Below, piece after piece: positions 1 through 10,649 of a DNA stretch of 64,000 bases. Source of the DNA: Boswellia sacra. Taxonomy: Eukaryota; Streptophyta; Magnoliopsida; Sapindales; Burseraceae. The notes under the pieces were generated by a model. The model saw only the letters and a program-made list of their open reading frames with translations, had not been told where the DNA came from and ran no database searches. Where the stretch lies: contig SNVD02009812.1 of assembly GCA_013180625.2 (NCBI GenBank), positions 124,001 through 188,000 on the forward strand, in the 5' to 3' direction. A program made the position numbers and the translations under genes. The first letter of the stretch is position 1. Every line of letters starts with the position of its first letter.

Positions 1-104
1 ATGGATCCTCCTGTTCATGATTAGAGATTTTGACTTAATTCGCTACATATTTATTTGCTTGTAGTTTGTCTCATTACTGATAGAAATTTTTAAATGGAAA
101 GAAA
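1..104. other. AT-rich sequence at window edge
   Basis: I see no gene or repeat end here. The ATG at base 1 opens a frame that closes at a TAG after seven codons, so it is not a coding start. Homology to segment D2 begins at about position 105. Confidence 0.5.
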
Positions 105-486
105 AGAAAAGAGATATAAGAACCTTTATATTTGAAGTTTTGAAAAATTTTCTGATTCTATCTTAAAATTTCTGCCTATATGTACTAAAGTTTGATAGAA
201 TAATTGATTTGCTTTTATCTTCGGCTTAATTTGTTGCACAATTTATAATTAATATACGAATAGGATTGTTCTTCAGTGATTAATGAAAATGAGTACAAGA
301 TGATTACAAAAAGATAAATTAACAGCATTAAGTGAAAAATATAAAATCTAACGTACTAAGTAATTGTTACGCTTTAAAACATCTTGCTTAGCTCCATAAT
401 CCTAATTTAGACGTCAACGTTAAACCAAAGTTTCAATAATACCATACGAACTCATTTGATAAAACCGATTGTCTTATATAAAGCAT

Positions 487-1205
487 GCTTCTATATATAT
501 GGTGATTAAGCTTGTTAAGATCACTTCTATGCTTAGAATAAATCATCTGTGAATCCTCTACTTAATATTATCTAAGGTTTTGTAGATCTAATACCATGTG
601 GCACTAAGTATTCGAGGATCAATATTTAAGAAACTATTTTGTAAACTTTTTTTTCGCATTATCATTACAAAACACAGTTTTTTATTTTATTCATAATTAA
701 TATCATTCATTTCTTTTCGGCATTTTCCCTGCAAAGAAACCTTGATAAACTGGAATGAACAGCCAAAACCATAACCAAGAAAAATAGAAGATTTTTTTTT
801 TGGTTTTTGTTTTATTATAAAATTTGTATCCTTTTCATTATTAAATTCAAGATTTTTTGTGCGATTTAAATTTTCGCAATACTATACTAATACAAAGCAA
901 GAAAATGATTTAAATTTGTTAAGGCTGATTTTACAAACATGAATCAACTTTGGATGTGGGAGTGTTACTCGAGGTACAGGAACAAGGCACTGAAAGGAGT
1001 TTAAAATTTTGGGTTATGATATAATTAATCTTGAAGAATCGATATAAGGACTGCTTGAAAATTAAAAAAGATGCAGAAACATGATATCTATGAAGAAGAT
1101 GAAGAAACGTGATAAATCATACCGATGGATACTTCCTTCTCGCTTGAGGTGCGTAACGTGCATTGAAGATGAGTGTAAAACGGCTGTGTTTTAGGTCACA
1201 AAAAT
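487..1205. other. D1-specific non-coding stretch
   Basis: AT-rich DNA with no credible ORF, RNA gene or repeat terminus. It is probably the ancestral sequence that was deleted from D2 when Copia-D was truncated. Confidence 0.5.
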
Positions 1206-1731
1206 AGGATAAATATAATTAATTAAATCTTGACCCTTAAGTACTTTGCATGCCACATCACATTAACTTTAAAACTTTAGTTAATACTAGATAGGGGGGA
1301 ACCCATGGCCCTTTTGTTGACCCTAATTGCTGGAAAATAGCCTTGTCAGCAGTCCAACAGTAGCCATCAGTAAATTAAAAGCCAGAAGAAACACGTGCTA
1401 ACATCAATATTAGTTGTATTTATTAATTTGCTGCTTGAATATTAATGGTCATATCAATATTAAACATAACGAACCAAAACATCCAACCAGACTCGGCTTC
1501 AATACTGGAGGCGCGTTAAATTCGACCTTTAAAGTACGATTCTTAATTAATATTTTGGTAATCATCTTTATATGTTTTTCATTAGCATTTCTTAAAAAAA
1601 TTAAAATATTATTATCCTATTACTATTGTGGAGCATAAGTAGATATTTTCTTATATTTTTTTCTGAATTTCTATATATAAATAAATAATAATACTCTTGT
1701 AATATTATAGTGTATCTCAATTTGTAATGAA

Positions 1732-2619
1732 TAACGATGACAATTATACCCGAGCAGGATTAGGTACCCAACTTTCTAGTCCGACAACATTCGGGGATTC
1801 ATCCAAAATTTCGGGGATTTAGACTGGGGATAGGAAGAAGATTTCCAGGGACTGTCCAGGGTCGAGGATTAAGCTCCCGGCTTGGAGCCGACACAGAATA
1901 CACCAAAAATTTAATTAATTTGATATATTGCATATGAAATAATATTATAGCCTAAATCCTTTTACAAGCCCAATCCAATGTAATATTCTTATTTATGCTC
2001 AATAATTATAACAATTATAAGCCCAACGCAGCCCAGCCAAAATCTAATTCAATAATAAAATTATTAATGTTGATACCTGAAGATGGAGCTCAATAATTAT
2101 CACAATTATAACCCTAGCCCAGCCCAAATCTAATTCAATAATAAAATTATTAATGTTGATACCCGAAGATGGAGTGGCTTGACCTGTATTAAAAAAGATA
2201 ACTTGGCAAACACCAACAAGCCATGCCTGACTTTTGATTAGAAGTAGGAAATTAAATATATCTATAGACTAACTTTTACATGCAAATAAAATGATTAGTG
2301 CAGGCACTTACGGATGGAGTGACCTGAACACAAGTTCAACATGGAAATATGGTGACAGACACCACTAGATTACGCCTCACTTTAGAGAATAAATAGTAAA
2401 TTAAATATATGTCGTATACTAATTTTTTACATGAAAAAAAAAAAAACCGGACAAATACCTGGCGAATTGAATTCCCCGACTCCAGGAGAAAATTCCTTGG
2501 CCCGACCTTGGCCTCAGATTTCTTGGGGAATTTTCTAGGGACAAGGAATAAAATTCCTTTTTTAGTCTGAGGACTGGGATTGAGGTCCTCGGTCTGACCT
2601 CAGGTTTTTGCTATCCCTA
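1732..2619. mobile_element. Non-autonomous hAT-like element, 888 bp
   Basis: An 8-bp direct repeat GTAATGAA flanks it (1724-1731 and 2620-2627). The right end, read inward on the minus strand, is TAGGGATAGCAAAAACC, the usual terminus of plant hAT MITEs. The left end (TAACGATGACAATTATACC) is a degenerate partner. The interrupted D1 sequence aligns with D2 on both sides, which confirms an insertion. No transposase is visible. The interior has a 91-bp tandem duplication. Confidence 0.7.
1997..2174. repeat. Two-copy tandem repeat, about 91 bp
   Basis: GCTCAATAATTAT...GAAGATGGAG at 1997-2087 is repeated at 2088-2174 with a few differences. It lies inside the hAT-like element. Confidence 0.75.
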
Positions 2620-2984
2620 GTAATGAATGTTATAATTTTTATGTCTATATTTTCTAAGATTTTATCCCATTCTTCTTTTTCATTTTAATGTTTAAAAATA
2701 AATTATATATAATATGTGCACTGTAGAAACGATTTCGGTTGATGGAAACCTGTCTTAGCAGGTTGCTGCAATTGCTTGGCTGCCAAATGTACCATAGTAA
2801 CAGTCCCATTCAATATACCCTACATGCAAGGCACATGATCAGTTCAATTTCAAAGTAAGTTACAAACCAAAATTTGTACCAGCATCCTAATATATTAAAT
2901 TAATAAATTTATTTTAGCAATCAATGAAAACCCTAACATATGCCATCAATAAATGAATCAATTAAATTTCAAAATAAGTTATAA

Positions 2985-3080
2985 CATAAGAATTTATACT
3001 GGTTCAAATCACATATTGTGATTATATATTCAGTTGCTGGTCTTGATAAATTTACTATATCAAAAAAAAAATGTTACAAG
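2985..3080 (-). repeat. Copia-A 3' LTR, outer fragment
   Basis: Aligns with 29222-29310 of the intact Copia-A 5' LTR (shared CACATATTGTGAT / CACACATTGTGAT, and CTTGATAAATTTACTATATCA). The CACTA insertion at 3081 splits it, and the alignment resumes at 7445. The outermost ~125 bp of the LTR cannot be found on this side, so the terminus and its target-site duplication are lost. Confidence 0.75.
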
Positions 3081-3100
3081 CACTACAAGAAAATAGACTT

Positions 3101-3435
3101 TTTACCGCGGGTCGAAACCGTGGTAAAAAGTCTTCTACGACGGGCATACGACGTTTTTAATCCGTCGTATAAAATGACGCCGTAAAAACTTATTTTACTT
3201 TTGACCGCAATTTTGACCTACAGTAAAAAAAGTTTTACCGCGGGCTAAACGCCCGCCGTAAAGATTCGTAGTCTAGTGAAAGTTTTTTACCGCGGGCGGC
3301 TGGCCCGCAATTTAAATTATTTACCGCGGGCCCTACGCCCGCCGTAAAAAGTCCTAATTATTTTACCGCAAGCTCTAAGCCCGCCGTAAAAAGTCTACCG
3401 GATTATTTACCCAGGTCAATTGGCCCGCAGTAAAA
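3101..3435. repeat. CACTA left subterminal repeats
   Basis: Repeated short palindromic words built from TTTACCGCGGGC and GCCCGCCGTAAA at about 30-60 bp spacing. In this superfamily such arrays are transposase-binding sites; binding here is an inference. Confidence 0.8.
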
Positions 3436-5225
3436 AAAAGCTATACTCCCGAGTAACCTTTTGTAATTTTGATGAAATCCAGGCTTGTAACCATATTTTC
3501 AATCTATTTTTGTCTAATTAATTTAAAAAATTCATCATTTGAAAACATGAACTAATAAAATGATATTCCAATAAAAAATAAGAGTACAACATAAAAGTAT
3601 AATTACATACACATAAATTAATAAATTATACATTCACATACAACATAAGAGTATCAAGTTTATTTACAATCTCAACAATAATTGAAGTCTAAAAGTATAA
3701 AATATGTCTAGAAGTCTTATTTCCATTCAAGTTGTCATGTGAAAAAAACCTGCATAAATAAAAAGTAATAATTAGATGTCATATTATTACTAAGTTTATT
3801 AGAGAAGTTTAAATAAATACAAATAAGTCATCTCAATTATAGTATTGGAAATACAAATAACGAATTTCATTAAGAAAATTAAAGATTGAAAGAGTGAGAA
3901 AATTGTGACATTATAGTTTTAGTACAGCCCAACTATGTTAACACTTACTCAACTATCAATCATCTGCATTTCTCTAACTCTAATATTTAATAAAGATGAA
4001 AAATTTAGAAATAGTAAATGTAAATTATATAGTTTTATCAATCATTTGCTTCAGCCGCTTGTCAAGAGTCGGATTGGACTGTAAAATATGCAATTCAAGA
4101 GAAGAAAATAATTATTATGTTGTGATAAGCCTTTTTGTTTATTTATTTATCATTTAATTTAACTTCAAAGAGACGTTGTAGGTTCCAATTGATCAAGAGC
4201 TTGTTAAAAAAAATAAAAAATAAAAAATAGCATCCTATAAAACAGATGATTGAAATAACACAAAATTATTTCACTCAACTTTTGGTCTACTTCTCTCTTT
4301 ATGTAGGAAATGAAGACAATACATAAAGCAAAAAGTTTGATAAATGGTCACTCAAAAGAGAGAAAAGTCGACACATCTTGGTGGGTAGTAATAAATCATA
4401 TTAAAGTATATAAAATTTAATGCATGATGATGGATTTTTCTCCATCAACGGGACCTATGTGTTGGTATTTTTAGTCAAATATAGTCTAATAATGATTCTA
4501 GAATTGACAGAAAGAAATAAATCAATTTTTTTTTTCTACATTGACTTATGTCAACATTTTGTCGACATATTTCAAGTCCTAACTTTTTTTTTGGTTCGAA
4601 ATGGAATCTCTCTTTTCGAGGCTCTCTTTTGCATTCTATATTATGTTTGGCCACAAAATGATAAGCCTTTTCTAAAGTAAGTTTCCATTTCACAAAGCTG
4701 GTTGCCCACTTTCATGGACATTTTACACATAAAAGTAGTTGTTTATTTCTCCAGATTCTATCAATTTAATTGCCCACTTTCATCGATATAAATGCTCGAG
4801 AGAGCAAGTGAGCAAGAGATAGAGGAAATGGTCACAAAATAGTATTGGACAGAGCCAGTGTATTCTTTCGATAGGAGGACAGAAAATAAGGAGAATACTG
4901 ATGAATAATGTCTAAAAGTGGGTACAAATCTTATTAAGAAACTTGACAATTCTTACAATAACTTACTGGTATTGATGATCATCATCTCATTACTTATAAA
5001 GAAAAAAATATATTAATAATTTTTCACTTTCCTGAGTTTGTTGTTTCCTAGTACTACTGTAGGTTCAAAATGCATATGAAGCCAAATGTCAAACAGTGTT
5101 CTAAAACAAAGTAAACAAGTTAAGCTTTTCATCTACTGGGCAATCCAACTGTGAACAGAGTTGCATAAACATTGAAGAGGAAGAATTGCATTTTCTATCA
5201 AAGCATGCAATATAAGATAGCTTAC
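3436..5225. other. CACTA interior, non-coding
   Basis: AT-rich filler with no recognisable transposase, gene fragment or RNA. The short frames at 4420-4680 (+) and 4475-4693 (-) overlap each other and show no family features. Confidence 0.5.
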
Positions 5226-6800
5226 CTCTTTTGCTAAGAAATCAATTGCCAAAAGTCTTTGTAAGACAGTCTCTGTATGTGCCCGTGGACAAAATGCAAC
5301 TGGACCTGGAAGAATGCTTCCAGCAATTAGAATTTTGATGTAGCAGAAAAATAAAGATAAATGACAAACATAAGAGTAAAAGGCAAGATTCAAAGACTTA
5401 TACCAACTCTCACCACATATACTGAGTGAATTTTTCATCTTTGTTTATCAAAATTAGTATGATAAATCTTCACATTTCATTGTCGTACTCAACATAGGCC
5501 TATATCAATGCCAGTAGCATCCTTTTCCAAATATAGATGAACATAATTTATTTTCAGATCATCATTGAGCTAGTTATATTTAATAGCATTAGCACAAGCA
5601 CTCAAGTATCACAGCCACAGGACCTTAGACTCAAATTGATCCTTCCATCCCTTAATCTAGATAGCAAAAATGAAACTTCAAAAGATAAGTAAACAAATTG
5701 CCGACAAAATGCAAACTGAAAATACCAATGAGTTAGATTATACGATGAATACAAATTGATGCTATAGGTTAGCAAAAGATAATGATGAATCAAAGGTTAT
5801 AGTTCCCAATGGATCACTAAGAATTGAGTTTAAAAGGTTTGATGGTTTAAAAAACTTACTTGATATAGCTTGTTGAACACCTTTCCGATAATCTACAAAC
5901 ATAGTTGGTAAAAAATGGTCCTTCACAAAGTTCTCCACAAAGGCTAGCAATCCATCATTCCTGCAGTAGCACTAGGAAAAAGTGATCGGTGGACATAGGT
6001 CCCAATGGAAAAAGTTATGTCCTGACTTGCTTGTTAGTGACATCCAATTAGAACCTCTTTGTTGATAGGAGGAAGCAAGAATCGTTAAAGAAGAAAATCT
6101 AGTTGGATCACCGAACATAAGACAACGGTTATTTGCCTTTTTTCTTTGGAAGGAGCCTTACTAGCAAGCCTAGCTGTTTGTACATCAGCATCAGCCGATG
6201 CAGCTTCTGGAGTTGCTCGCAGAATCTCACATATGAGTTGTTGGCATTCACTCTTTCCACATAATTTAAGGGGGAAAAAATATGAGTCCAAAGACAAAAG
6301 AGATGAGGTCTTTAGGCCAAAAAGTGAGATCATACATGACCTAACCTATGGGAATTAATATCTACAAAGTCTACAAAGTAAAATGAAATTATCAAGCAAT
6401 GATAAACTAGCAGAAAGACTACCTGTAAAACTATCAACGAAAAACCAATATTGTAGCCACCAGTAACTGATGATTCAGAGTCAGGGTTCCAGTTTGCATC
6501 GGCTATCATTGACTTAGGTGTGTTTATATCTGTATGTTGGCTAGACTTAGATTCCAAAAGCTCTCCAACAATGACATGGTTCCCTGAAAAATTAGAGCTA
6601 CCAAATTTAGTTTCACCGTTTTAAGCAGTAATAAGATAGCAAATTGGTTACTTACCAAATATCCTTACAACAGAGTCCAAAATTGAATCAAGAAGTTCTT
6701 TCACTGCAACCTGTGCTTTTCCCGTATGAGCCATCACTGGCGAGACAGGGCTCACTGACAATAGAGTTCCAAAAAGTGATATCCCATTCTTGAAACCAGA
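5226..6800 (-). pseudogene. SEC8: SEC8 (exocyst subunit) multi-exon fragment captured by CACTA
   Basis: Five exon-like blocks occur in order on the minus strand. Block a (about 6800-6656) reads AHTGKAQVAVKELLDSIL. Block b (6583-6423) reads NHVIVGELLESK and ends GGYNIGFSLIVLQ. Block c (6252 to about 6136) reads SECQQLICEILRATPEAA. Block d (5960-5860) reads FVENFVKDHFLPTMFVDY. Block e (5305-5226) reads PVAFCPRAH...LLAIDFLAKE. These match the C-terminal half of plant SEC8, the exocyst subunit that tethers secretory vesicles at the plasma membrane. Blocks a, b, d and e keep GT donors (for example GTAAGT after d), b and d keep AG acceptors, and d to e joins in phase through a split Ser codon. So genomic DNA with introns was captured, not a retrocopy. 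The exon between c and d is missing, block e lacks about a dozen residues relative to the family, and both ends of the gene are absent. It is not a functional SEC8. Confidence 0.88.
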
Positions 6801-7301
6801 CGCGTGCTTGAAACCAGACGCATCAATTCAATAGTGCTTCAGCTATGCAGCAAAGTCGACATAGAATTTGAGAGGGAAGGAAAGTGACATTTGAGATTTG
6901 AGATAGAATTTCTGTGAGATTTGAGAGGAAATTTCAGAGATGAAATTAGGGATTTAGAGGGAAGGATGAGAGAGAAGCACGGAGATGGGTGTAAAAAAAC
7001 AGGAATTAAAAAATAGGAGATTTGTTCAAGGTGGGCGTCTTCGGTTTCATAGGAGATAACGACCAAGTTTTCGCCAAACCAGCGAGGAACGGTGCAGCGA
7101 GGAATGGCGAGTGTGGACTAACGAGGTTGAAAAGCTGTGAAATCAGGGATCCACCGTAGTTGCAGAGATTTTTGTGGGCTCTTCAGGAAGCGTAAGAGAT
7201 TACAGCTTTGGGAGGAAAAATTTAGGGATTTGAGAGGGAAGCCATAAGAGAGAGAGAGAGATAGAAGCGGGAGACTGGGAAAAAAAAAGATTATATTGCA
7301 T
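6796..7301 (-). other. Purine-rich CACTA internal region upstream of SEC8 fragment
   Basis: Contains a 16-bp direct repeat (CTTGAAACCAGACGC, twice near 6795-6826) and two related GA-rich blocks (6850-6990 and 7170-7290, sharing TTAGGGATTT and GAGGGAAG). Read on the minus strand it is pyrimidine-rich, like a 5' leader. Frames at 6839-7066 and 7118-7321 show no recognised domain. Confidence 0.4.
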
Positions 7302-7432
7302 CCTTTTACTGCGGGTCTCAAAAAACGCAGTAAAATTCGTAACTTCTACTGCAGTTTCGTAGCCGCCGTAAAATTTTAATTTTTACCGTATTTTTAGAGG
7401 TATGCAGTAAATAGACGTAGTAAAAAGTGCTT
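7302..7432. repeat. CACTA right subterminal repeats
   Basis: Words such as TTTTACTGCGGG, GCCGCCGTAAAATTTT and TTTTTACCGTA mirror the left subterminal array, in a more degraded form. Confidence 0.75.
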
Positions 7433-7444
7433 TCTCTTGTAATG

Positions 7445-7778
7445 AAGAGCTTATAAAAGAAAATTTTACAGAGAATAGATGTGCAGAGATTTTTCAAAAC
7501 AAAAGATTGTTTTTCTTCTCTTTTTGGACTTCTCTCCGATTCGTTTGGCTACTTCTACTTTACTCTCTCCAATTCCACGGTTCTTATTCTCTTGGAAGCT
7601 ATAAGACAACTCACATGCCAAAGACTTACCATTATGACTATGCTTGAGTGCACCACCCAAAAACATAAAGAGAACTTTATATTAAGCGTAATTATTTTAG
7701 CCACTAGTCTTATAAAATATTAAGACTACTTGAGCTTAATCAATCAATTACACCAGGTTGATATGCTTTACAAATTCT
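7445..7778 (-). repeat. Copia-A 3' LTR, inner fragment
   Basis: Continues the LTR interrupted at 3080 and aligns with 29310-29710 (shared TTGGAC, CCAATTCCACGG/CTAATTCCATGG, and CAATTACACCAGGTTG near the inner end). On this orientation it is the 3' LTR of the minus-strand element. Confidence 0.8.
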
Positions 7779-9251
7779 CTACCTTGGATCAAACGCGAGT
7801 TTAATTGATTTCTATAATGAATTAGCAGCAGCTCCTTCTTTCAAACTACCTTGGTCTAGCCATTACATATAACAAGTCCAAACTGAGTGTTAAACTTGGT
7901 AATAGTTACTGGTATAGTGAACATATCACCAAGATTTTTTTCAATATGAATTTTAAGTATCACTAAAACCTTTTCTTCAGCAATAATATTCTGGATGAAA
8001 TGTAACTTCATATTAATGTGCTTGGTTATTTCATGATACATCTGATTTTTGGTCAGATGTATGCAACCTTGGTTATCACAAAACTCCTTTATCTTCTCTT
8101 GTTTTACACTAAGCTCTCCTACAAGTCCTTGAAGCCATATTACTTTCCTTTATTATTTCAATTGTATCAATGTATCATGCCTTAATTGTTGACAAAGCCA
8201 CAAACCAAACAATGTGTATATATACCCAATTAACGACCTTTTTTTCATCGATAAAATCAAAATCCACATAACCCATCAGCTTTTCCTCATCATTGTCACG
8301 CTGTTTGTACACCAATCCATACCTTAAAGTACCTTTGAGGTACCTAAAGATCTATTTGATAGCTTCCTAAGGACTTCTACTTGGATTTGCCATAAAACAA
8401 CTCACTAAACTAACTGAATATGCCAAGTCAGGTCTTGTATAGACCATGGAATACATCAAACTTCCCAAAGCACTTGCATAAGGGAAATCTCCTATTTCTC
8501 TTCATCAGTTATAGGGGATTGAGATGATGAAAGTTTAAAATGTGTAGTGAAAGGAGTTTGCACCTTCTTGGCTTTAGCTATGTTGAACTTTTCAAGTATT
8601 TTCTGAATGTAATCACCTTAGGAAAAAAGTAATAGATTTCTTCTTAGTACTTCCCAAATCTTTCATCTCAAATTCCTCGTTCAGCTAAGATTACAGTTTT
8701 CTAGTTTCTTCCTTGTTTGTTGATGCAATCAACATATCATCAATATACAACGACAAGAGAATGCCTTCTCCATCTCTAATCCATTTGACATAGACATAAC
8801 TATCGTACATGCTTCTATATACTTTTTTGATCATGATATCATCAAATTACATATACTATTGCCTCGGTGACTGGTTGACGCCATACGAAGATTTTTTTAA
8901 TAAATACACATTGTCTTCACTTCCTACTTTCACAAAACCTTCAGGTTGTGATATCACAATCCTCTCCTCATATTACCATAAAGAAATGCAGTTTTAACAG
9001 CTATTTGCTCTAATCTATATTGAACTGAATTGCTAGAGCAAACAGGACTCTAATTGAAGTGTTTTTACAACAGGAGAATAAATTTTATTGAAATCTATGC
9101 CCTCTCTTCGAGTGAATACCTTTGCAACCAACCTAGCCTTATACCTAGGCTTACCATCCCCAATTACATTATGTTTTCTTTTGAAAAACTTACTACCTTT
9201 TGTCTAGTAGTCAAAGAATCTAGGTTTGATTCTTAGTCAAAGAATCCATTT
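7779..9251 (-). pseudogene. Copia-A pol, RT to RNase H, decayed
   Basis: Reading the minus strand from 9250 towards 7780 gives successive copia pol motifs in shifting frames: LEQIAVKTAFLYG near 9030, GILLSLYIDDMLIAST (the YxDD catalytic box of reverse transcriptase) near 8725-8760, and TKHINMKLHFIQNI...LGDMFT near 8030-7900, the end of RNase H. Many stops and frameshifts break it. A LINE derivative separates it from the RT N-terminal part at 11556-11923. Non-functional. Confidence 0.82.
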
Positions 9252-9506
9252 CTTCTTTCATTACCTTTTTTTTTTTTTGGAAAAGTTACTTAGTAATATA
9301 AATCCAAAAAAGTTATAATGTATAAAAATTCGAGGGGCATACCCCAAGAATTACAAAAGGACGTAAAGTCCAAACATACAATCCAACAAAAAGATAGAAA
9401 ATGAAGGCCACAAGCGGCCTAAACAAAGTAAAAAAGCCACAAATGACCTTAACAACATAAAAGAAAAATGATCACAAACGGTCTAAAACATAAAAATACA
9501 AGAGCT

Positions 9507-10646
9507 TTAACCCTTCTTGTTTTTCTTCTTCTTACCCTTCTTTACCGGGGTAGCTGGGGTGTCCGAATGGGTTTGGTCAATCCTATCAGGTTGATCATCC
9601 TCATTGAGCCCAATCAAAGGCTCAAAACGAGTGGGAGAAGACTCAGTAGGTATCCGCCCTGAGGAAATAGATGCCTCACGATTTGTAGAACATTTGATAG
9701 TGCCTAAAAGTCTACCCTTGTCGGTCGCAAAAGGAGATGGAGAATCAGAATCTGAAACTGACTCTGCACTCGGAAGTGTAGTAGCCTTCGGAGGCTCAAC
9801 TTGCACTGCAGAAACTTCTGGGATAGCAACTATTTTGGTGCAATCAGTGACCTTGGTCACATCCTTTTCTTTTCTCAAAGGGGTACTATCAGAGGTGCTA
9901 GCCTCATTCTTATCTGGACTTGAAGTCTTTACCGGTTCTGGACAATGATGACCAAACTGGTAACATTTGGGGCAATGTTTTGGAGTCCACTCATATTCAA
10001 CTTGAATTTTGATGGGCTCTGGAGAGAGTTTGCACCTGAACTCAAAGTTCTTAACTCGAGGGTGTCTTGCATCAATAAAAACACAAACCCTCGCATACTC
10101 TAATCTAGATAGATCAGAAGTCACCTTATCACAAGATTGAGGTTCTCCAACCATGCTGGAGATAATGCTAAGGCTTTTGGCTGTCCACAAAGGAAACGGC
10201 AAGCCATACAAACAGATCCAAACTGGTAGTGTCCAGAATGCTGTAAGATTGAAATCCAGATGCGGATGCCATTGCTGCAGGTAAATGAATTTACCTCCAA
10301 ACATCCAAGAACCTCGAGCAATTATTGCATGTACCTCATCCTCAGTTCTAAAACGGAAGATGAGAAATCCCTTATCCGTGGAACGGACGTCCTCAAGACC
10401 ACTAGATTTCCATGCACGCATCGCCATCGAACGTGCAGCATGGAAGGGCATCACATATCCTGGAAAGAAGCCAACAAGACATCTACGCCATTCGGCTAAA
10501 TTCTTGTCGACAATCTCATCTGAAATCTCAAGAATTGTACCCGGTTTCTTAGGAGTAACCGGACTCAATTTGCATCGGGTACTCGAATCAGTAATCTTGA
10601 TTTTATCAGCCCAAGAGCCAGTAGTTGTCTTGAATGGATCCATCAA
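9507..10646 (-). CDS. LINE ORF1 protein, DUF4283 plus CCHC zinc knuckle
   Basis: A 379-residue open frame. The N-terminal half (about residues 45-190) matches the plant DUF4283 domain, with W..CLVGFFPG, GFLIFRF, GSWMFGGKFIYLQQW and PVWICLYGLPFPLW. A zinc knuckle CPKCYQFGHHC follows near residue 225. The C-terminal third is Ser/Pro-rich and low in complexity and ends in a Lys-rich tail (KKGKKKKNKKG). Plant L1-type ORF1 proteins have this order and bind RNA to form the retrotransposition particle. The frame has no break, so the insertion may be recent or the protein may have been kept. The start is the first of two adjacent Met codons just after the leader. The alternative, a domesticated DUF4283 gene, is less likely given the poly(A) tail and the duplication. 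Confidence 0.85.
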   Translation of the reverse strand: MMDPFKTTTGSWADKIKITDSSTRCKLSPVTPKKPGTILEISDEIVDKNLAEWRRCLVGFFPGYVMPFHAARSMAMRAWKSSGLEDVRSTDKGFLIFRFRTEDEVHAIIARGSWMFGGKFIYLQQWHPHLDFNLTAFWTLPVWICLYGLPFPLWTAKSLSIISSMVGEPQSCDKVTSDLSRLEYARVCVFIDARHPRVKNFEFRCKLSPEPIKIQVEYEWTPKHCPKCYQFGHHCPEPVKTSSPDKNEASTSDSTPLRKEKDVTKVTDCTKIVAIPEVSAVQVEPPKATTLPSAESVSDSDSPSPFATDKGRLLGTIKCSTNREASISSGRIPTESSPTRFEPLIGLNEDDQPDRIDQTHSDTPATPVKKGKKKKNKKG

Positions 10647-10649
10647 GTG

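Larger units (their letters stand above)
105..2945 (+). repeat. Segment D1, paralogue of the SCPL-1 upstream region
   Basis: Three blocks align in the same order with DNA upstream of SCPL-1: 105-486 with 29735-30165, 1213-1725 with 33451-33970, and 2628-2945 with 33990-34310. Shared words include AGATATAAGAACCTTTATAT, GCCAGAAGAAACACGTG and TTAAAAATAAATTATATATAAT. A hAT-like element (1732-2619) splits the second and third blocks. Bases 487-1205 have no counterpart in D2, where Copia-D and a deletion lie instead. There is no SCPL gene body after D1; Copia-A starts where it would continue. I infer a tandem segmental duplicate of the SCPL 5' region. Confidence 0.8.
3081..7444 (-). mobile_element. 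CACTA (En/Spm) transposon with captured SEC8 exons
   Basis: The left end is CACTACAAGAAAATAG and the right end TTTCTCTTGTAATG is its degenerate inverted partner. A 3-bp duplication AAG flanks it (3078-3080, 7445-7447). Both ends have the dense subterminal repeats typical of plant CACTA elements: TTTTACCGCGGGC / GCCCGCCGTAAAA words at 3101-3435 and relatives at 7302-7432. I see no transposase ORF, so it is probably non-autonomous. It is inserted in the 3' LTR of Copia-A and carries a multi-exon fragment of SEC8 on the minus strand. The C-to-T change in the right terminal CACTA may hinder further mobility. Confidence 0.88.

Noticed and set aside
1..24. ATG at the first base as a gene start
   Set aside because: The frame closes within eight codons and there is no coding signal around it.
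4420..4693. Overlapping frames on both strands within the CACTA element
   Set aside because: Neither resembles a transposase or gene fragment; most likely chance frames in AT-rich DNA.
5133..5225. Continuation of the SEC8 frame past the exon at 5226
   Set aside because: A GTAAG donor ends the exon at 5226 and the downstream residues do not match SEC8, so this is intron.
6146..6358. Plus-strand frame of 70 codons
   Set aside because: It is antisense to the SEC8 exon block c, where codon structure and family match lie on the minus strand.
9604..9948. 114-codon plus-strand frame
   Set aside because: Antisense shadow of the LINE ORF1 C-terminal region. The same applies to 10285-10650.
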